From JAXDMU01 sp963762435 (lineage in GTDB: Bacteria; Pseudomonadota; Alphaproteobacteria; ATCC43930; CGMCC-115725): 64,000 nucleotides of DNA. The notes under the pieces were generated by a model, which saw only the letters and a list, made by a program, of their open reading frames with translations, was not told the DNA's origin and ran no database searches. The DNA lies in the NCBI GenBank assembly GCA_963762435.1, contig CAVXLN010000029.1:443791-507790 (forward strand), in the 5' to 3' direction. How positions within the stretch are numbered: position 1 is the stretch's first letter; each line of letters starts with the position of its first letter. Of this stretch, positions 15,907 to 25,196 are shown piece after piece. The translations under genes and the position numbers were made by a program.

Positions 15907-16647
15907 TCAGGCGAAGCCGCCATTGGCGCGCACGATTTGGCTGTTGATCCAGCCGCCTTCCGGCCCGGCCAGGAACGAGACGACCCGCGCGATATCCGCG
16001 GGCGTGCCCAGCCGCTCGAGCGGCGACAGCTTGGCCAGCGCCTCGATTTGCGCTTCGCTCTTGCCCTCGAGGAAGAGCTCAGTTCCGACCGGGCCGGGCG
16101 CCACCGCATTCACGGTGATGTTCTTGCCCCTGAGCTCGTTCGCCAGCACATGGACCAGCGCCTCGGTGCCGGCCTTGGACGCGAGATAGGCGCCGTAATT
16201 CGGGAAGGAGCGGGCGAGCGCGCTGGTGGAGAAGGCGATGATGCGGCCGCCGGAACCGATTTGCCGGGCCGCCTCGCCCAGCACGATGAAGCTGCCGCGC
16301 AGATTGGTCGCGATGACCTTGTCGAAGCTGGCGACATCGCCGCTGGCGATCGGGAACAGCGGCATGATGCCGGCATTGCTGACCACGACATCGACCCGGC
16401 CGAACGCTGCCTTGGTGTCCTCGAACAGGCGCTTCACGGCTGCCTCATCGGCGACATCGGCCTGGATCGCCTTGGCCGTGCCGCCGGCAGCGGCGATTTC
16501 GGCGACGACCTCCTCGGCCTTGGCGGCGTTGCCGGCGTAGTTCACGACGACGGCGAAACCGTCGGCCGCGAGCCGCATCGCGATCGTGCGGCCGATGCCG
16601 CGCGAGGCGCCGGTGACGATCGCGGTCTTCACGGAAGTGTCAGTCAT
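15907..16647 (-). CDS. SDR-family oxidoreductase, FabG-like
   Basis: A 246-residue SDR. It has TGASRGIGR at residues 13-21, which fits NADPH use, then SNAG, AFSTSALAR with the active Ser, YLASK with Tyr and Lys, and NAVAPGPVGTELF. The pattern matches 3-oxoacyl-ACP-reductase-like or glucose-dehydrogenase-like enzymes, many of which act on small ketones. I chose the ATG at 16647, which follows GGAGAGTTCGAA. It is the promoter-proximal gene of the SDR pair. Confidence 0.92.
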   Translation of the reverse strand: MTDTSVKTAIVTGASRGIGRTIAMRLAADGFAVVVNYAGNAAKAEEVVAEIAAAGGTAKAIQADVADEAAVKRLFEDTKAAFGRVDVVVSNAGIMPLFPIASGDVASFDKVIATNLRGSFIVLGEAARQIGSGGRIIAFSTSALARSFPNYGAYLASKAGTEALVHVLANELRGKNITVNAVAPGPVGTELFLEGKSEAQIEALAKLSPLERLGTPADIARVVSFLAGPEGGWINSQIVRANGGFA

Positions 16648-16722
16648 TTCGAACTCTCCATCCCGTTGGCTTGGTTGATGGAGAGAAGATGACATCATCG
16701 TACTGGTCGGATAAGCTACGCA

Positions 16723-16736
16723 ATCTTTCATTAGAT
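16723..16736. promoter_or_regulatory. Candidate LysR-type operator
   Basis: ATCT-N6-AGAT inverted repeat in the AT-rich 107-base spacer between the SDR operon and the divergent lysR-type gene. It meets the T-N11-A pattern bound by LysR regulators and lies 19 bases before the regulator start codon, suiting autoregulation and activation of the opposite operon. It is assigned by pattern and position only. Confidence 0.4.
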
Positions 16737-16754
16737 ATTTAACCAGACTAAGCA

Positions 16755-17654
16755 ATGGCGAATGTCTTGCTGACTGATCTCGAAGCCTTCGCGGCTATTG
16801 CCCGGCATCGGAATTTCCGGCGGGCGGCGATCGAGCGCGGCGTCACCGCCTCGCTGCTCAGCCAGAATTTGCGGCGGCTGGAGGAGCAGTTGGGCGTCCG
16901 CCTTCTCAACCGCACGACGCGCAGCGTGGCCCCGACCGCTGCAGGCGAAGCGCTGCTGGCCGGGCTCGCCCCTGCCTTCGCCGGCATTGCCGAAGCGGTC
17001 GAGCAGGTGAACCGATTCCGCGCCTCGCGCTCGGGCGCGATCCGGATCAATGCGCCGAAGCCGGTCGCCCAGCTGCTGCTGGCGCCGATGGTCGCGGATT
17101 TCCTGGCAATGCATCCAGGCATCACGCTCGAGATCGCGGCGGATGACCGGTTCGTCGACATCGTGGCCGAAGGCTTCGATGCCGGAATCCGCTTCGGCGA
17201 AAGCCTGCATCAGGACATGGTCGCGGTCGCGATCGGGCCGCCGCAGCGGATGATCGTGGTGGCTTCGCCCGCCTATCTCGCCCGGCACGGCCAGCTCGCC
17301 GAACCTGGCGACCTTATCGGCCGGCCGTTGATCCGCCACCGCTTTCCGGGCGGGTCGATCTTTCCCTGGGAATTCGAGCGCCAAGGCCAGGCGGTCACGA
17401 TCGTGCCGCAAGGATCCTTCACCACCGACGATCCCGCGATCAAGATCCGGGCTGCGATCGACGGCGCCGGGCTCGCCTTCGAGTTCGAGGGCTATGCGCT
17501 GCCGGCGCTGGCCGATGGCCGGCTCGTGCGCGTGCTGGATGATTGGTGCCCGCCAATTCCGGCGCCCTATCTCTATTATTCGAGCCGCCGGCATATGCCC
17601 GCCGCCCTGCGCGCCTTCATCGATTTCATGCGAGCGCGTCAATTCGCGGAATAA
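16755..17654 (+). CDS. LysR-family transcriptional regulator
   Basis: A 299-residue regulator. Residues 1-62 form the winged helix-turn-helix (LEAFAAIARHRNFRRAAIER, then LSQNLRRLEEQLGVRLLNRT). A linker helix leads to the periplasmic-binding-protein-like effector domain starting at GAIRINAPKPVAQ. It belongs to the group that often controls divergent SDR or quinone-reductase genes. Here it faces two SDR genes, its likely targets. The inducer is unknown. Confidence 0.94.
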   Translation: MANVLLTDLEAFAAIARHRNFRRAAIERGVTASLLSQNLRRLEEQLGVRLLNRTTRSVAPTAAGEALLAGLAPAFAGIAEAVEQVNRFRASRSGAIRINAPKPVAQLLLAPMVADFLAMHPGITLEIAADDRFVDIVAEGFDAGIRFGESLHQDMVAVAIGPPQRMIVVASPAYLARHGQLAEPGDLIGRPLIRHRFPGGSIFPWEFERQGQAVTIVPQGSFTTDDPAIKIRAAIDGAGLAFEFEGYALPALADGRLVRVLDDWCPPIPAPYLYYSSRRHMPAALRAFIDFMRARQFAE

Positions 17655-17720
17655 AGTCCGGGCGAGCCTGATCTACCTCCCCGAGTGGCGATGCTGCCAC
17701 CTCCGAAGAGGAAGATCAGG

Positions 17721-18035
17721 ATGGCCTATTGGAAAGCCCTGACCGGGGCGGCACTGGCGCTGGCACTCGGCACGCCAGCGCTCGCCGACACACAGGCAGC
17801 ACCCGTCAATTCGGTCGTCGTCCATTCGATGGACGGCAAGACCACGATCGTGCCGATCGACGCCAAGCGCCAGGCCGAGCTCCTCGGCAGCAGCCATGCC
17901 CATGAGCTTGCCGCCGGCATCGTCGTGCTGGTCGCCAACGGCAAGACCTATGTGATCGACGACCACAAGATGGCCGACGGCAAGGACATGGTGAAGACCA
18001 TTCTCGCCATCAATGCACCGGAAGGCGGCGGCTAA
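17721..18035 (+). CDS. Small periplasmic protein of unknown function
   Basis: 104 residues from an ATG preceded by GAGGAAGATCAGG. A signal peptide (ALTGAALALALGTPALA) precedes a mature domain of about 80 residues with two beta segments (NSVVVHSMDGKTTIVPID and IVVLVANGKTYVIDDHK). There are no cysteines. No family is recognised. It is convergent with the NodT-like gene and is not clearly part of the LysR unit. Confidence 0.6.
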   Translation: MAYWKALTGAALALALGTPALADTQAAPVNSVVVHSMDGKTTIVPIDAKRQAELLGSSHAHELAAGIVVLVANGKTYVIDDHKMADGKDMVKTILAINAPEGGG

Positions 18036-18051
18036 GGCTGCCAAGTCGCGC

Positions 18052-18075
18052 GGGAGAGTACCCCCGTTCTCTCCC
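18052..18075. terminator. Weak hairpin between convergent genes
   Basis: GGGAGAG pairs with CTCTCCC around a ten-base loop. It lies in the 61-base spacer between the small periplasmic gene and the convergent efflux operon. There is no clear T-run, so the terminator role is tentative. Confidence 0.35.
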
Positions 18076-18096
18076 CGCAGCTGGGTCCGCCGCCGG

Positions 18097-19533
18097 CTAT
18101 TTCGGCCCAAAGGCCGTCGGCGGATCCAGCACGGCATTCTGCCAGCCCCCGCCCAGCGCCTTGAACAGCGCGATCACGTCCAGCACCTCGGCTAATTGGC
18201 TGAGTGCCGTCTGATCCTCGGCGGCGAAAGCGGCGCGCTCGCTGTCCAGCACCTTCTCGAAATCGACGAGGCCGGCGCCATAGAGCCGGGTCGAGAGATC
18301 GAGGGCCGCGTCGCTGTCCTTGGCCGCCGCGATCAGCCGCTCGCGCCGCCGCGTCTCGGTCTGGAAATTGATCAGCGCATCCTCGACATCGCGAAAGGCG
18401 TAGCGCACCGTCTGCTCGTACGCCACGCGCGACGCTTCGGCATTGGCGCGGGCCGCCACGATCTGGGCGTCGCTCTTGAAGCCGTCGAAGGCGATTTCCG
18501 AGATCGCGACGCCGAAATTCCATTCCCAGCTCTTCAGCCAGAACAGGCTGTGGATGGTCGACGAGGTCGGCTCCAGCAGCAGCGGGATCGAGAAATGCGG
18601 AAAGAGATCGGATGTGGCAACCCCGATCTCGGCCGTGGCCGCGGCATAGCGGCGTTCGGCGCGCCTGATGTCGGGCCGATTCTCGACGATTTCCGACGGC
18701 AGGCTCACTGGCAAATCTGCCGGCACCTCCATCAGCGGCACCGGGCTCTTGAGCTCGACCTCGAGCTCGGCCGGGAAGCGGCCCAGCAGCACGCCGATGG
18801 CATGGGCATAGCGTGCCTCGGACGCCTCGAGCGGCGGCAAGGTCGCCTGCACCGTCTCCAGCTGCGACTTCGCCTGCGCCACCTCGAGGTCGGTGCCGAT
18901 GCCCCGGCTCAGCTCCTGCTGGGTGAGGTCGACTGATTTCTCCGACGAGGTGATGTTGCGCCGCGCGATGTCGAGCCGCAGCTGATCGGCGCGCAAGCCG
19001 GCATAGTCGCTCGCAATTTCGGCCAGCAAGCTCACCAGGATCGCCCGGCGATCCTCGATCGCGACACCGATATTGGCCTCGGCCGCCTCGATCGAACGCT
19101 GGGTGCCGCCGAAAATATCGATCTCCCAGGAGGCGTCGAATCCCACCACCCAGGTATGGAATTCGCCGATGCCCGGCGGATACTCGACCGTGGTGCTGGA
19201 GCGCGAGTTGGTGCGCGACGCCTCGGCCTTGACCTGGGGGTAATTGACCGAGGCGGCGACAGCGCGGCTTGCCCGTGCCTCGATCAAACGCTGGCGCGCG
19301 ATCTTCAGATCTTCATTGTCGGAGATCGCATCCCCGATCAGCCGGTCGAGCAGCGGATCGTGGAATTGCGCCCACCAGACGGCGAGTGCCGCCGCGGCCA
19401 TCTCGCGGTCCGCACTCGCCTGCGCTTCGTTCCATTCGCTCGGCACCGGCAGATCGTCGGGCACGTAATCGGGCCCGACCGTGCAGCCGGCGGCGAGCAC
19501 CGCCAGCAAGATGCTTGCCCCAATGCGCCGCAT
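18097..19533 (-). CDS. Outer-membrane efflux lipoprotein, NodT/OprM family
   Basis: A 478-residue TolC-like channel subunit. The signal peptide ends with a lipobox at AAGCTVGPDY (Cys near residue 16). Two homologous halves rich in long helices follow, with the family-typical SWEIDIFGG and RPDIRRAERRYAAATAEIGV. It forms the outer-membrane duct for the HlyD/FUSC pump encoded just upstream. The ATG lies one base after the HlyD stop codon, so the genes are tightly coupled. Confidence 0.94.
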   Translation of the reverse strand: MRRIGASILLAVLAAGCTVGPDYVPDDLPVPSEWNEAQASADREMAAAALAVWWAQFHDPLLDRLIGDAISDNEDLKIARQRLIEARASRAVAASVNYPQVKAEASRTNSRSSTTVEYPPGIGEFHTWVVGFDASWEIDIFGGTQRSIEAAEANIGVAIEDRRAILVSLLAEIASDYAGLRADQLRLDIARRNITSSEKSVDLTQQELSRGIGTDLEVAQAKSQLETVQATLPPLEASEARYAHAIGVLLGRFPAELEVELKSPVPLMEVPADLPVSLPSEIVENRPDIRRAERRYAAATAEIGVATSDLFPHFSIPLLLEPTSSTIHSLFWLKSWEWNFGVAISEIAFDGFKSDAQIVAARANAEASRVAYEQTVRYAFRDVEDALINFQTETRRRERLIAAAKDSDAALDLSTRLYGAGLVDFEKVLDSERAAFAAEDQTALSQLAEVLDVIALFKALGGGWQNAVLDPPTAFGPK

Positions 19534-19534
19534 C

Positions 19535-20467
19535 TTACAGCACCCAGTCGAATAGGCGGTCGATCCGCCCGCCCAGGCTCGTCGCCGGCAGTTCCGGCCC
19601 GACATCGATGCTGCAGGTCATGCCGGCCGCCACCACCAGCCCGTCCGGCACGTGATCGATCGCGATGCGCACCGGAATGCGCTGGGCCAGGCGGACCCAG
19701 GTGAAGACCGGGTTCACATTCTGCAGCCCCAGCGCGTCGCCCGACGCGTTGGTGTCGTTGATGCCGCGCGCGATCGTCTCGACATGGCCGGTGATGATCG
19801 GCTTATAGCCCATCAGCGTGACGCGCGCCGGGGCGCCGGGCGCGATCTTGCCCAGCTTCGTCTCCTCGAAATAGCCGCTGATCCAGAAGGAATCGGAATC
19901 GATCACGGACACGCGCGGCTGGCCGGCATTGGAATAATCGCCGATCCGGAGCCGAAGGTTGGTGACATAGCCGTTGACCGGCGAATAGAGCACGGAGCGC
20001 TGCAGATTGAGCTTGGCGACCTCGAGCGCCGCCTGGGCCGCATCCAGCGTGGCGCTCGCGACGGCGGCGGTGCTGCGCGTGCGCTCCTGCTCCTCGGCCG
20101 AGACCACGCCGGTCAGCCCCTGGCGCCGTTTGGCGTCCGACTGCTTCAGCGCCAGATCCTCCTTGGCGCTCTCGACATTGGCCTGGGCCTGCGCGATGGC
20201 GAGCTTGAAGCGGACCGGGTCGAGCACGAACAGCACATCGCCCTTATGGACGAGCTGATTGTCGCGAACCGGCAGCTCCGTCACCGTGCCCGACACTTCC
20301 GACGCGATATCGACGACCTCGGCGCGGACGCGCCCGTCGCGGGTCCAGGGCGACAGCATGTAGCGCTGCCACAGTGCCAGCACGAGGAAGGTCGCGACCG
20401 CGACCATCGCCAGCGTCAGCAGGACTCGGAGCGTCTGAACAAGGAAGCGGCGGATGGCTGGTCGCAT
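19535..20467 (-). CDS. HlyD-family membrane-fusion protein, AaeA-like
   Basis: A 310-residue periplasmic adaptor. A single N-terminal transmembrane helix (VLLTLAMVAVATFLVLALW) is followed by a biotinyl-lipoyl hairpin (EVSGTVTELPVRDNQLVHKG), a helical coiled coil (residues 85-150) and a beta barrel with SYFEETKLG-type and GYVTNLRLRIGDYSN segments. This layout is that of AaeA/EmrA adaptors that pair with FUSC pumps. It starts directly after the DUF1656 stop codon. Confidence 0.94.
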   Translation of the reverse strand: MRPAIRRFLVQTLRVLLTLAMVAVATFLVLALWQRYMLSPWTRDGRVRAEVVDIASEVSGTVTELPVRDNQLVHKGDVLFVLDPVRFKLAIAQAQANVESAKEDLALKQSDAKRRQGLTGVVSAEEQERTRSTAAVASATLDAAQAALEVAKLNLQRSVLYSPVNGYVTNLRLRIGDYSNAGQPRVSVIDSDSFWISGYFEETKLGKIAPGAPARVTLMGYKPIITGHVETIARGINDTNASGDALGLQNVNPVFTWVRLAQRIPVRIAIDHVPDGLVVAAGMTCSIDVGPELPATSLGGRIDRLFDWVL

Positions 20468-20668
20468 CTAGGGAACCCAGAGAAGAACTAGAATGGACAG
20501 GATCGAAAGATAGAAAGCCGTCTCGAACAGCGAGGGATGCCAGACCGCACGCCAGAGGCCGAGCCGGCCGAAGATCATCCGGAAGACAAGGAAGATCGGA
20601 ATGGCGGCAACACAGAAGGCCACGATGGGGGCGATATAGATCCCGCCGATATCGAGCTCGTGGATCAT
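20468..20668 (-). CDS. DUF1656 small membrane protein, AaeX-like
   Basis: 66 residues with two hydrophobic helices (IYIAPIVAFCVAAIPIFLVF and FETAFYLSILSILVLLWVP) and the conserved start MIHELDIGG. AaeX-like proteins are encoded within aae and related FUSC efflux operons, and their role is unproven. The start overlaps the end of the FUSC gene by four bases, and the HlyD gene begins right after it. Confidence 0.9.
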   Translation of the reverse strand: MIHELDIGGIYIAPIVAFCVAAIPIFLVFRMIFGRLGLWRAVWHPSLFETAFYLSILSILVLLWVP

Positions 20669-22770
20669 GCTGCGGCGGCTCCGGCGGCGGGCCGCCCGAA
20701 GAAGCTGCGATGCCGCTGCATCAGCCGGGCGATCTCATGGAAGCAGGCGGCACAGCGCAGCCGCCGCGTGCGCATCGAACCCTCGCACCCCGGCGTTCCC
20801 GCGTCGGCCAGCAATTCCTCTGCCGTACTGCGGCAGGCCGCGATGGCGGCGTCCGGCGCCGTTTCGAAGTGGCAGAGTGCCACCCGTGCCGCTTCGATCG
20901 ACGCCCGTTGCGCAGGCCCGAGCGGCAGGCTGGCGGCGGTGGTCCAGATGAAGGCGAGCAAACGGCCGATATGGATCGCGGTCATGCCGTCCTCCATCAC
21001 GGCCGCCCGCTCGGGTGCTGCCGCCAGCCTGGTGCCGATGCGCGCCAGCCGGTCATGCATGGTGCTCTCCCAGACCACGAGATCGACCCGCTCCGGTCGC
21101 TCGGCCAGCCGGGCCAGATCATCCTTGAGCCGCGCCAGCAGGCGGGCGACGACGCGTGCCGGCACGACCGGCCAGAAGATCATGAAGATGAGCGACCCTG
21201 ATGCGGCCCCCAGCAATGTCGCGAGCGACGAGTTGAGGAACGCCGCCAGATCATACTGCATCGGGTTGCGCAGATTTAGGAAGGTCATGAAGAAGATCAG
21301 GAATCCCGTGGCCGAGCCGGTATGCTTGGGATTGAGGCTGATCAGGCAGGCCACGACGATGAAGGGCGCGATGACGAGCGCCATCAGCGGAAATCCGTCG
21401 ATCTGGGTCAGCAGAAAGAATTCGCAGATCCCGGCGGCGACGAAGGACAGCGCGATGCCGCGGACGAAGGCGGCGATGGCCAGGTCGGGCCGGTCGGTGG
21501 TGCCCAGCAGGGCCACGGCGGGGATGACACCCGCCATCATCTGCGAGCCTGAGCTCCAGGCGGTGGCGAACCAGAAGCTGCCCGCCAGGATCGTCGCGGC
21601 CGCGGCGCGCAGCCCGTTGATGACGGCCGCATAGAGATCGCGGTGATAGGAGACCGGGGCCGTTTGCCGGCTGGCCCGGCCGCCCTCGATCGCAAGCGCC
21701 TGATCGCGCGCCAGATTCAGCTGCTCGATGATGTCCTTGAGCCGGCTCGCGATCGCCAGCGTGTCGAGCGTGTCGGGCTGGATCTCGCTGGCGATGGCGT
21801 CGACCGCTTCGGCATTCTGCCGGCGCGCCGCCTCGATCGTGTCCGCGGTTCCGGCACCGAGGAAGACCTGGTTGCCGCACAGCGAATCCAACAGATCGCG
21901 CACACGCTGGCGCAGCGGCTCGATCGCTTTGGCGATCGGGCCAGCGGGATCGAGCCCGGCCAGGTCGTCATGCACGCTCGAGGACAGCGTCACGAGATTG
22001 AGCAGGATCGAGGCATAGAGCCGGACGGCCGGTGCTTTGAACGCCGTCGTCGCCGATTCACTGGCGGCGGCAAGGATCAAAGGGTCGAGCGCCAGCAGCT
22101 GATCGGCGATGGCACGCCGCCGCACCGGATGACCGGGGGCGAGATCGAGGGCCCGCGCCGCGTACGAGGCCGTGTTGGCGAGCGCCTGCTCGAGCGCCGG
22201 ACGCAGCCGGACCGGCCCGGTATTGAGGGCGAACAAGCCCTTCACGGCCGTGATGCACAGAACGCCGATGGTCACCACCGCCAAGCGGCTGGTGGCGAGG
22301 TCGAAGATCTGATCGGGATTGTCGGCCGCCGGCAGCGCCACCAGGCTGATCGTGAAGCCCGCCAGCACGGCCGCATAGGAATGGAAATAGCGCAGCAGCG
22401 AGGCTGCGAAGGTGCAGAGCGCCACCCAGACCGCCAGCGCCAGGATGAAGGAATCCGGGCTCTGCGCGAACCAGGCGATGAGCACGACCGAGATGATGAC
22501 GCCGGCCAAGGTGCCATTGAAGCGCCAGATGCTTTTGGACAGCACCAAGCCGGCCAGCGGCGAGGAGACGATCAGCACCGTGGTCGCGGCCGAGCCGGGG
22601 CTGGCGAGCTCGAGCTCGAAGGCGACGTAGAGCGCCAGGATCGCCGACGCCGCGGTGCTGAGCGCGTGGTACCACGCCTTTCCCGGAATCGACAGAACCG
22701 GAAGGGCGGATAGTTTCGGTAGAGCCGCCGCCAGCCACCGGCCCAGGCTCGCTGTCGCAATGGCCGCCAT
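20665..22770 (-). CDS. FUSC-family efflux permease, AaeB-like
   Basis: A 701-residue inner-membrane protein. Two blocks of about six transmembrane helices (residues 35-190 and 385-545) are separated by a long soluble helical region and followed by a C-terminal cytoplasmic part. This two-block layout is the AaeB/FUSC signature. Relatives export aromatic acids such as p-hydroxybenzoate. A GGGGAGG site precedes the ATG. With DUF1656, HlyD and NodT genes it forms a complete tripartite exporter. The cargo is unknown. Confidence 0.92.
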   Translation of the reverse strand: MAAIATASLGRWLAAALPKLSALPVLSIPGKAWYHALSTAASAILALYVAFELELASPGSAATTVLIVSSPLAGLVLSKSIWRFNGTLAGVIISVVLIAWFAQSPDSFILALAVWVALCTFAASLLRYFHSYAAVLAGFTISLVALPAADNPDQIFDLATSRLAVVTIGVLCITAVKGLFALNTGPVRLRPALEQALANTASYAARALDLAPGHPVRRRAIADQLLALDPLILAAASESATTAFKAPAVRLYASILLNLVTLSSSVHDDLAGLDPAGPIAKAIEPLRQRVRDLLDSLCGNQVFLGAGTADTIEAARRQNAEAVDAIASEIQPDTLDTLAIASRLKDIIEQLNLARDQALAIEGGRASRQTAPVSYHRDLYAAVINGLRAAAATILAGSFWFATAWSSGSQMMAGVIPAVALLGTTDRPDLAIAAFVRGIALSFVAAGICEFFLLTQIDGFPLMALVIAPFIVVACLISLNPKHTGSATGFLIFFMTFLNLRNPMQYDLAAFLNSSLATLLGAASGSLIFMIFWPVVPARVVARLLARLKDDLARLAERPERVDLVVWESTMHDRLARIGTRLAAAPERAAVMEDGMTAIHIGRLLAFIWTTAASLPLGPAQRASIEAARVALCHFETAPDAAIAACRSTAEELLADAGTPGCEGSMRTRRLRCAACFHEIARLMQRHRSFFGRPAAGAAAA

Positions 22771-22900
22771 GACCCTCCCCCAAAGGATCGCCGTACCGAC
22801 GACAATATCGGTATCGCGCCGGAAGGCGAAGCCTCATTCAAACGGCCGCGCCGTCAGGCAGAATCGGCGCTTATCTCACTGCAAAGATAGCGCCCTTCGC

Positions 22901-25075
22901 TCAGGGCCGCGCCGCTTCCGTCCGGGTGCGCGTGGCCAGCGCCTGCTCGAGGATCCGGCCCAGCGCCTCGCGATGGAACGGCTTCTGCAGGATCCAGGCC
23001 TCGCCGCGCAGGCTTTCGAGATCGGCGAAGCCGGTCACGAACACGATCGGCAGGCCGGGCCTGAGGCTCCGTGCTGCGCGCGCCAGCGCCACGCCGTCCA
23101 TCTCCGGCATGGCGAAATCGACGATCGCGAGTGCCACCTCCGGCCGCTCTGCCAGCCGCTCGAGCGCCGTGGCGCCGCTGCGGGCGCTCAGCACGGCGCA
23201 GCCGAGGCTGCCGACCATGCCGGCGACCGTTGCCAGCACCTCCTCATCGTCATCGACGACGAGCACGGTCGCCGCTCGGCTGGTCGCATCCGCGACCGGC
23301 AGCATCGCGGGCGGCTCGGCCGCACCCGCGGCGCGCAGGCGCGGCAGCGCAATGCGCACCGTCGTACCGGCGCCCGGCGTGCTGTCGAGCCGGATGCTGC
23401 CGCCCGATTGCTGCACCAGCCCGTAGCTTTGGCTCAAGCCCAGGCCGGTGCCCTTGCCCGGCGGCTTGGTCGTGAAGAAGGGATCGAAGGCGCGCGCCAG
23501 CACCTCTTGCGTCATGCCGGCGCCGGTATCGGCGATGGTGACGAGGATATGGTCGCCCGCCGGATCTCCACCGGAACGTTCGGGAATATTCTCCGTCCGG
23601 ATGGTCAGCAACCCGCCGCCCGGCATCGCGTCGCGCGCGTTGATCGCGATATTGAGCACGACCATCTCGATCTGAACCCGGTCGACGAAGATCGGCCACA
23701 GCCCCTCGGCGAGGTCGAGCTCGATCCGGACCGTGCCGCCCAGCGTGCTGAGCAGCATCTCCGACATGTTGTGGATGAGCGCATTGAGGTCGACCGCCTC
23801 GGGCGACAGGCGCTGCTTGCGCGAGAAGGCCAGGAGCTGGCTCGTGAGATTGGCGGCACGGTCGGCCGAGCGCTCGATGGCGCCGAGATAGCGCTCGGTC
23901 TCGGGATCGCTGCCGCGGCACCGGAGGAAATCGAGATTGCCGATGATGGCGGTCAAGAGATTATTGAAATCATGGGCGATGCCGGTCGTGAGCTGCCCCA
24001 CCGCCTCGAGCTTCTGCGACTGGAACAGCTGGATCTCGGCCTGCTCGCGCGCCAGCACTGCCGCGGCTCTCTCGCTGAGCGCCCGGCTCAGCCGCTCATA
24101 TGTGGCGAACTGGCGGGCCAGCGCCCAGACGACCAGAAGGACCGCCGCCGTGCACAGCGCGCCCGCGACGAAGACGATGAAGGCGACGCGGCGCCAATCC
24201 GCCAGCACGTCGTCGGTGATGCGGGTGACATTCACCACCAGCGGATAGTCGTGCAGCGCCCGCGTCGCCACGATGCGCCGCACACCGTCGATCGAGCTCT
24301 CGGTCTGATAGACGCCGACATCGCTGTGCACCAGCGTCTCGGTGAAGGATTTGATCGAGAAGGATTTGCCGATGCCTTCGAGCGGCGGATACCGCGCCAG
24401 CAGCAGGCCGTCGCGCCGCCACAGGCTGACGGCACTGCCCTGCCCGAGCTGGAGCGAGCGGTAGAGGTCCTCGAAATAATTGAGCTTCACCGCCCCCAGG
24501 ATCAGGCCGATGAAGCCGCCGCCCGGGCTGCTGAGCCGCCGGGCCACATAGAGCGTCCAGGTGCCGGTGGCGCGGTTCTCGACCGGCTCGCTGATATAGG
24601 GCCGGTTGCTCACCTCGGTCGCGAGCGATTTGAAATAGTCCCGGTCGGACACATCGACCAGCGGGATCGGATAGGAGCGGGAGAAATTCACCAGATGCCC
24701 GTCGGCCGCGATCATGGTGATGGCGTCGAGCTGCGGCACATCGGCCACCCGCGCCTTCAAGAGCTCATAGGTCTCCTGTCCCGCTTCCAGGCGCACGAAA
24801 TCCTCGGGCGTCTCGACGCCGCCGGCCTGGACCTGGTCGGCGATGCGGGCGAGCACGAAATCGACGCCCTGGAAGGCCCGCGCCGTCTGCTCGGCGAGCG
24901 AGGTGTTGAGCGTCAGCAGCTCGCGCTTGCCGTCCTCGATCTCCTTGGTGCGGAATTCGGCGACGATGAACAGCATGGCGGCCGGAATGAGGATGACGAG
25001 CAGCGCCCCGCACAGCACCAGCCAACGTGTCGGCCTGCTTTGCCGCCATTGCTCGAGCCAGGCCGCGCCTAGCAC
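22901..25075 (-). CDS. Cache-domain hybrid sensor histidine kinase
   Basis: 724 residues from a GTG seven bases after GGAAAGG. A transmembrane helix (17-38) leads to a periplasmic double-Cache domain (about 45-290, with DVSDRDYFKS and ISEPVENRATGTW). A second helix lies at 297-320. The HisKA box is GIAHDFNNLLTAIIGNL with phospho-His368, and the ATPase domain has INARDAMPGGG, DTGAGM and GTGLGL. The C-terminal receiver has Asp610, phospho-acceptor Asp653 and Lys698. It probably senses a small ligand. It lies upstream of the FUSC operon in the same direction, with a 130-base gap. Confidence 0.93.
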   Translation of the reverse strand: MLGAAWLEQWRQSRPTRWLVLCGALLVILIPAAMLFIVAEFRTKEIEDGKRELLTLNTSLAEQTARAFQGVDFVLARIADQVQAGGVETPEDFVRLEAGQETYELLKARVADVPQLDAITMIAADGHLVNFSRSYPIPLVDVSDRDYFKSLATEVSNRPYISEPVENRATGTWTLYVARRLSSPGGGFIGLILGAVKLNYFEDLYRSLQLGQGSAVSLWRRDGLLLARYPPLEGIGKSFSIKSFTETLVHSDVGVYQTESSIDGVRRIVATRALHDYPLVVNVTRITDDVLADWRRVAFIVFVAGALCTAAVLLVVWALARQFATYERLSRALSERAAAVLAREQAEIQLFQSQKLEAVGQLTTGIAHDFNNLLTAIIGNLDFLRCRGSDPETERYLGAIERSADRAANLTSQLLAFSRKQRLSPEAVDLNALIHNMSEMLLSTLGGTVRIELDLAEGLWPIFVDRVQIEMVVLNIAINARDAMPGGGLLTIRTENIPERSGGDPAGDHILVTIADTGAGMTQEVLARAFDPFFTTKPPGKGTGLGLSQSYGLVQQSGGSIRLDSTPGAGTTVRIALPRLRAAGAAEPPAMLPVADATSRAATVLVVDDDEEVLATVAGMVGSLGCAVLSARSGATALERLAERPEVALAIVDFAMPEMDGVALARAARSLRPGLPIVFVTGFADLESLRGEAWILQKPFHREALGRILEQALATRTRTEAARP

Positions 25076-25196
25076 CGTTGCCTTTCCGCAGACCGCATGA
25101 GCCCGGCTCCGAATTCCTCCCTGCCATGGTAGGATTTCCGCCAGTCCAAGTCCAACTGGCGGAAGAGGCAGGCGGCGTCTGGAACCGTTTTGGTAG

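Noticed and set aside
22655..25072. Plus-strand open frame of 805 codons opposite the hybrid kinase
   Set aside because: Antisense shadow, rich in Arg/His/Gln, spanning gene boundaries of the real genes.
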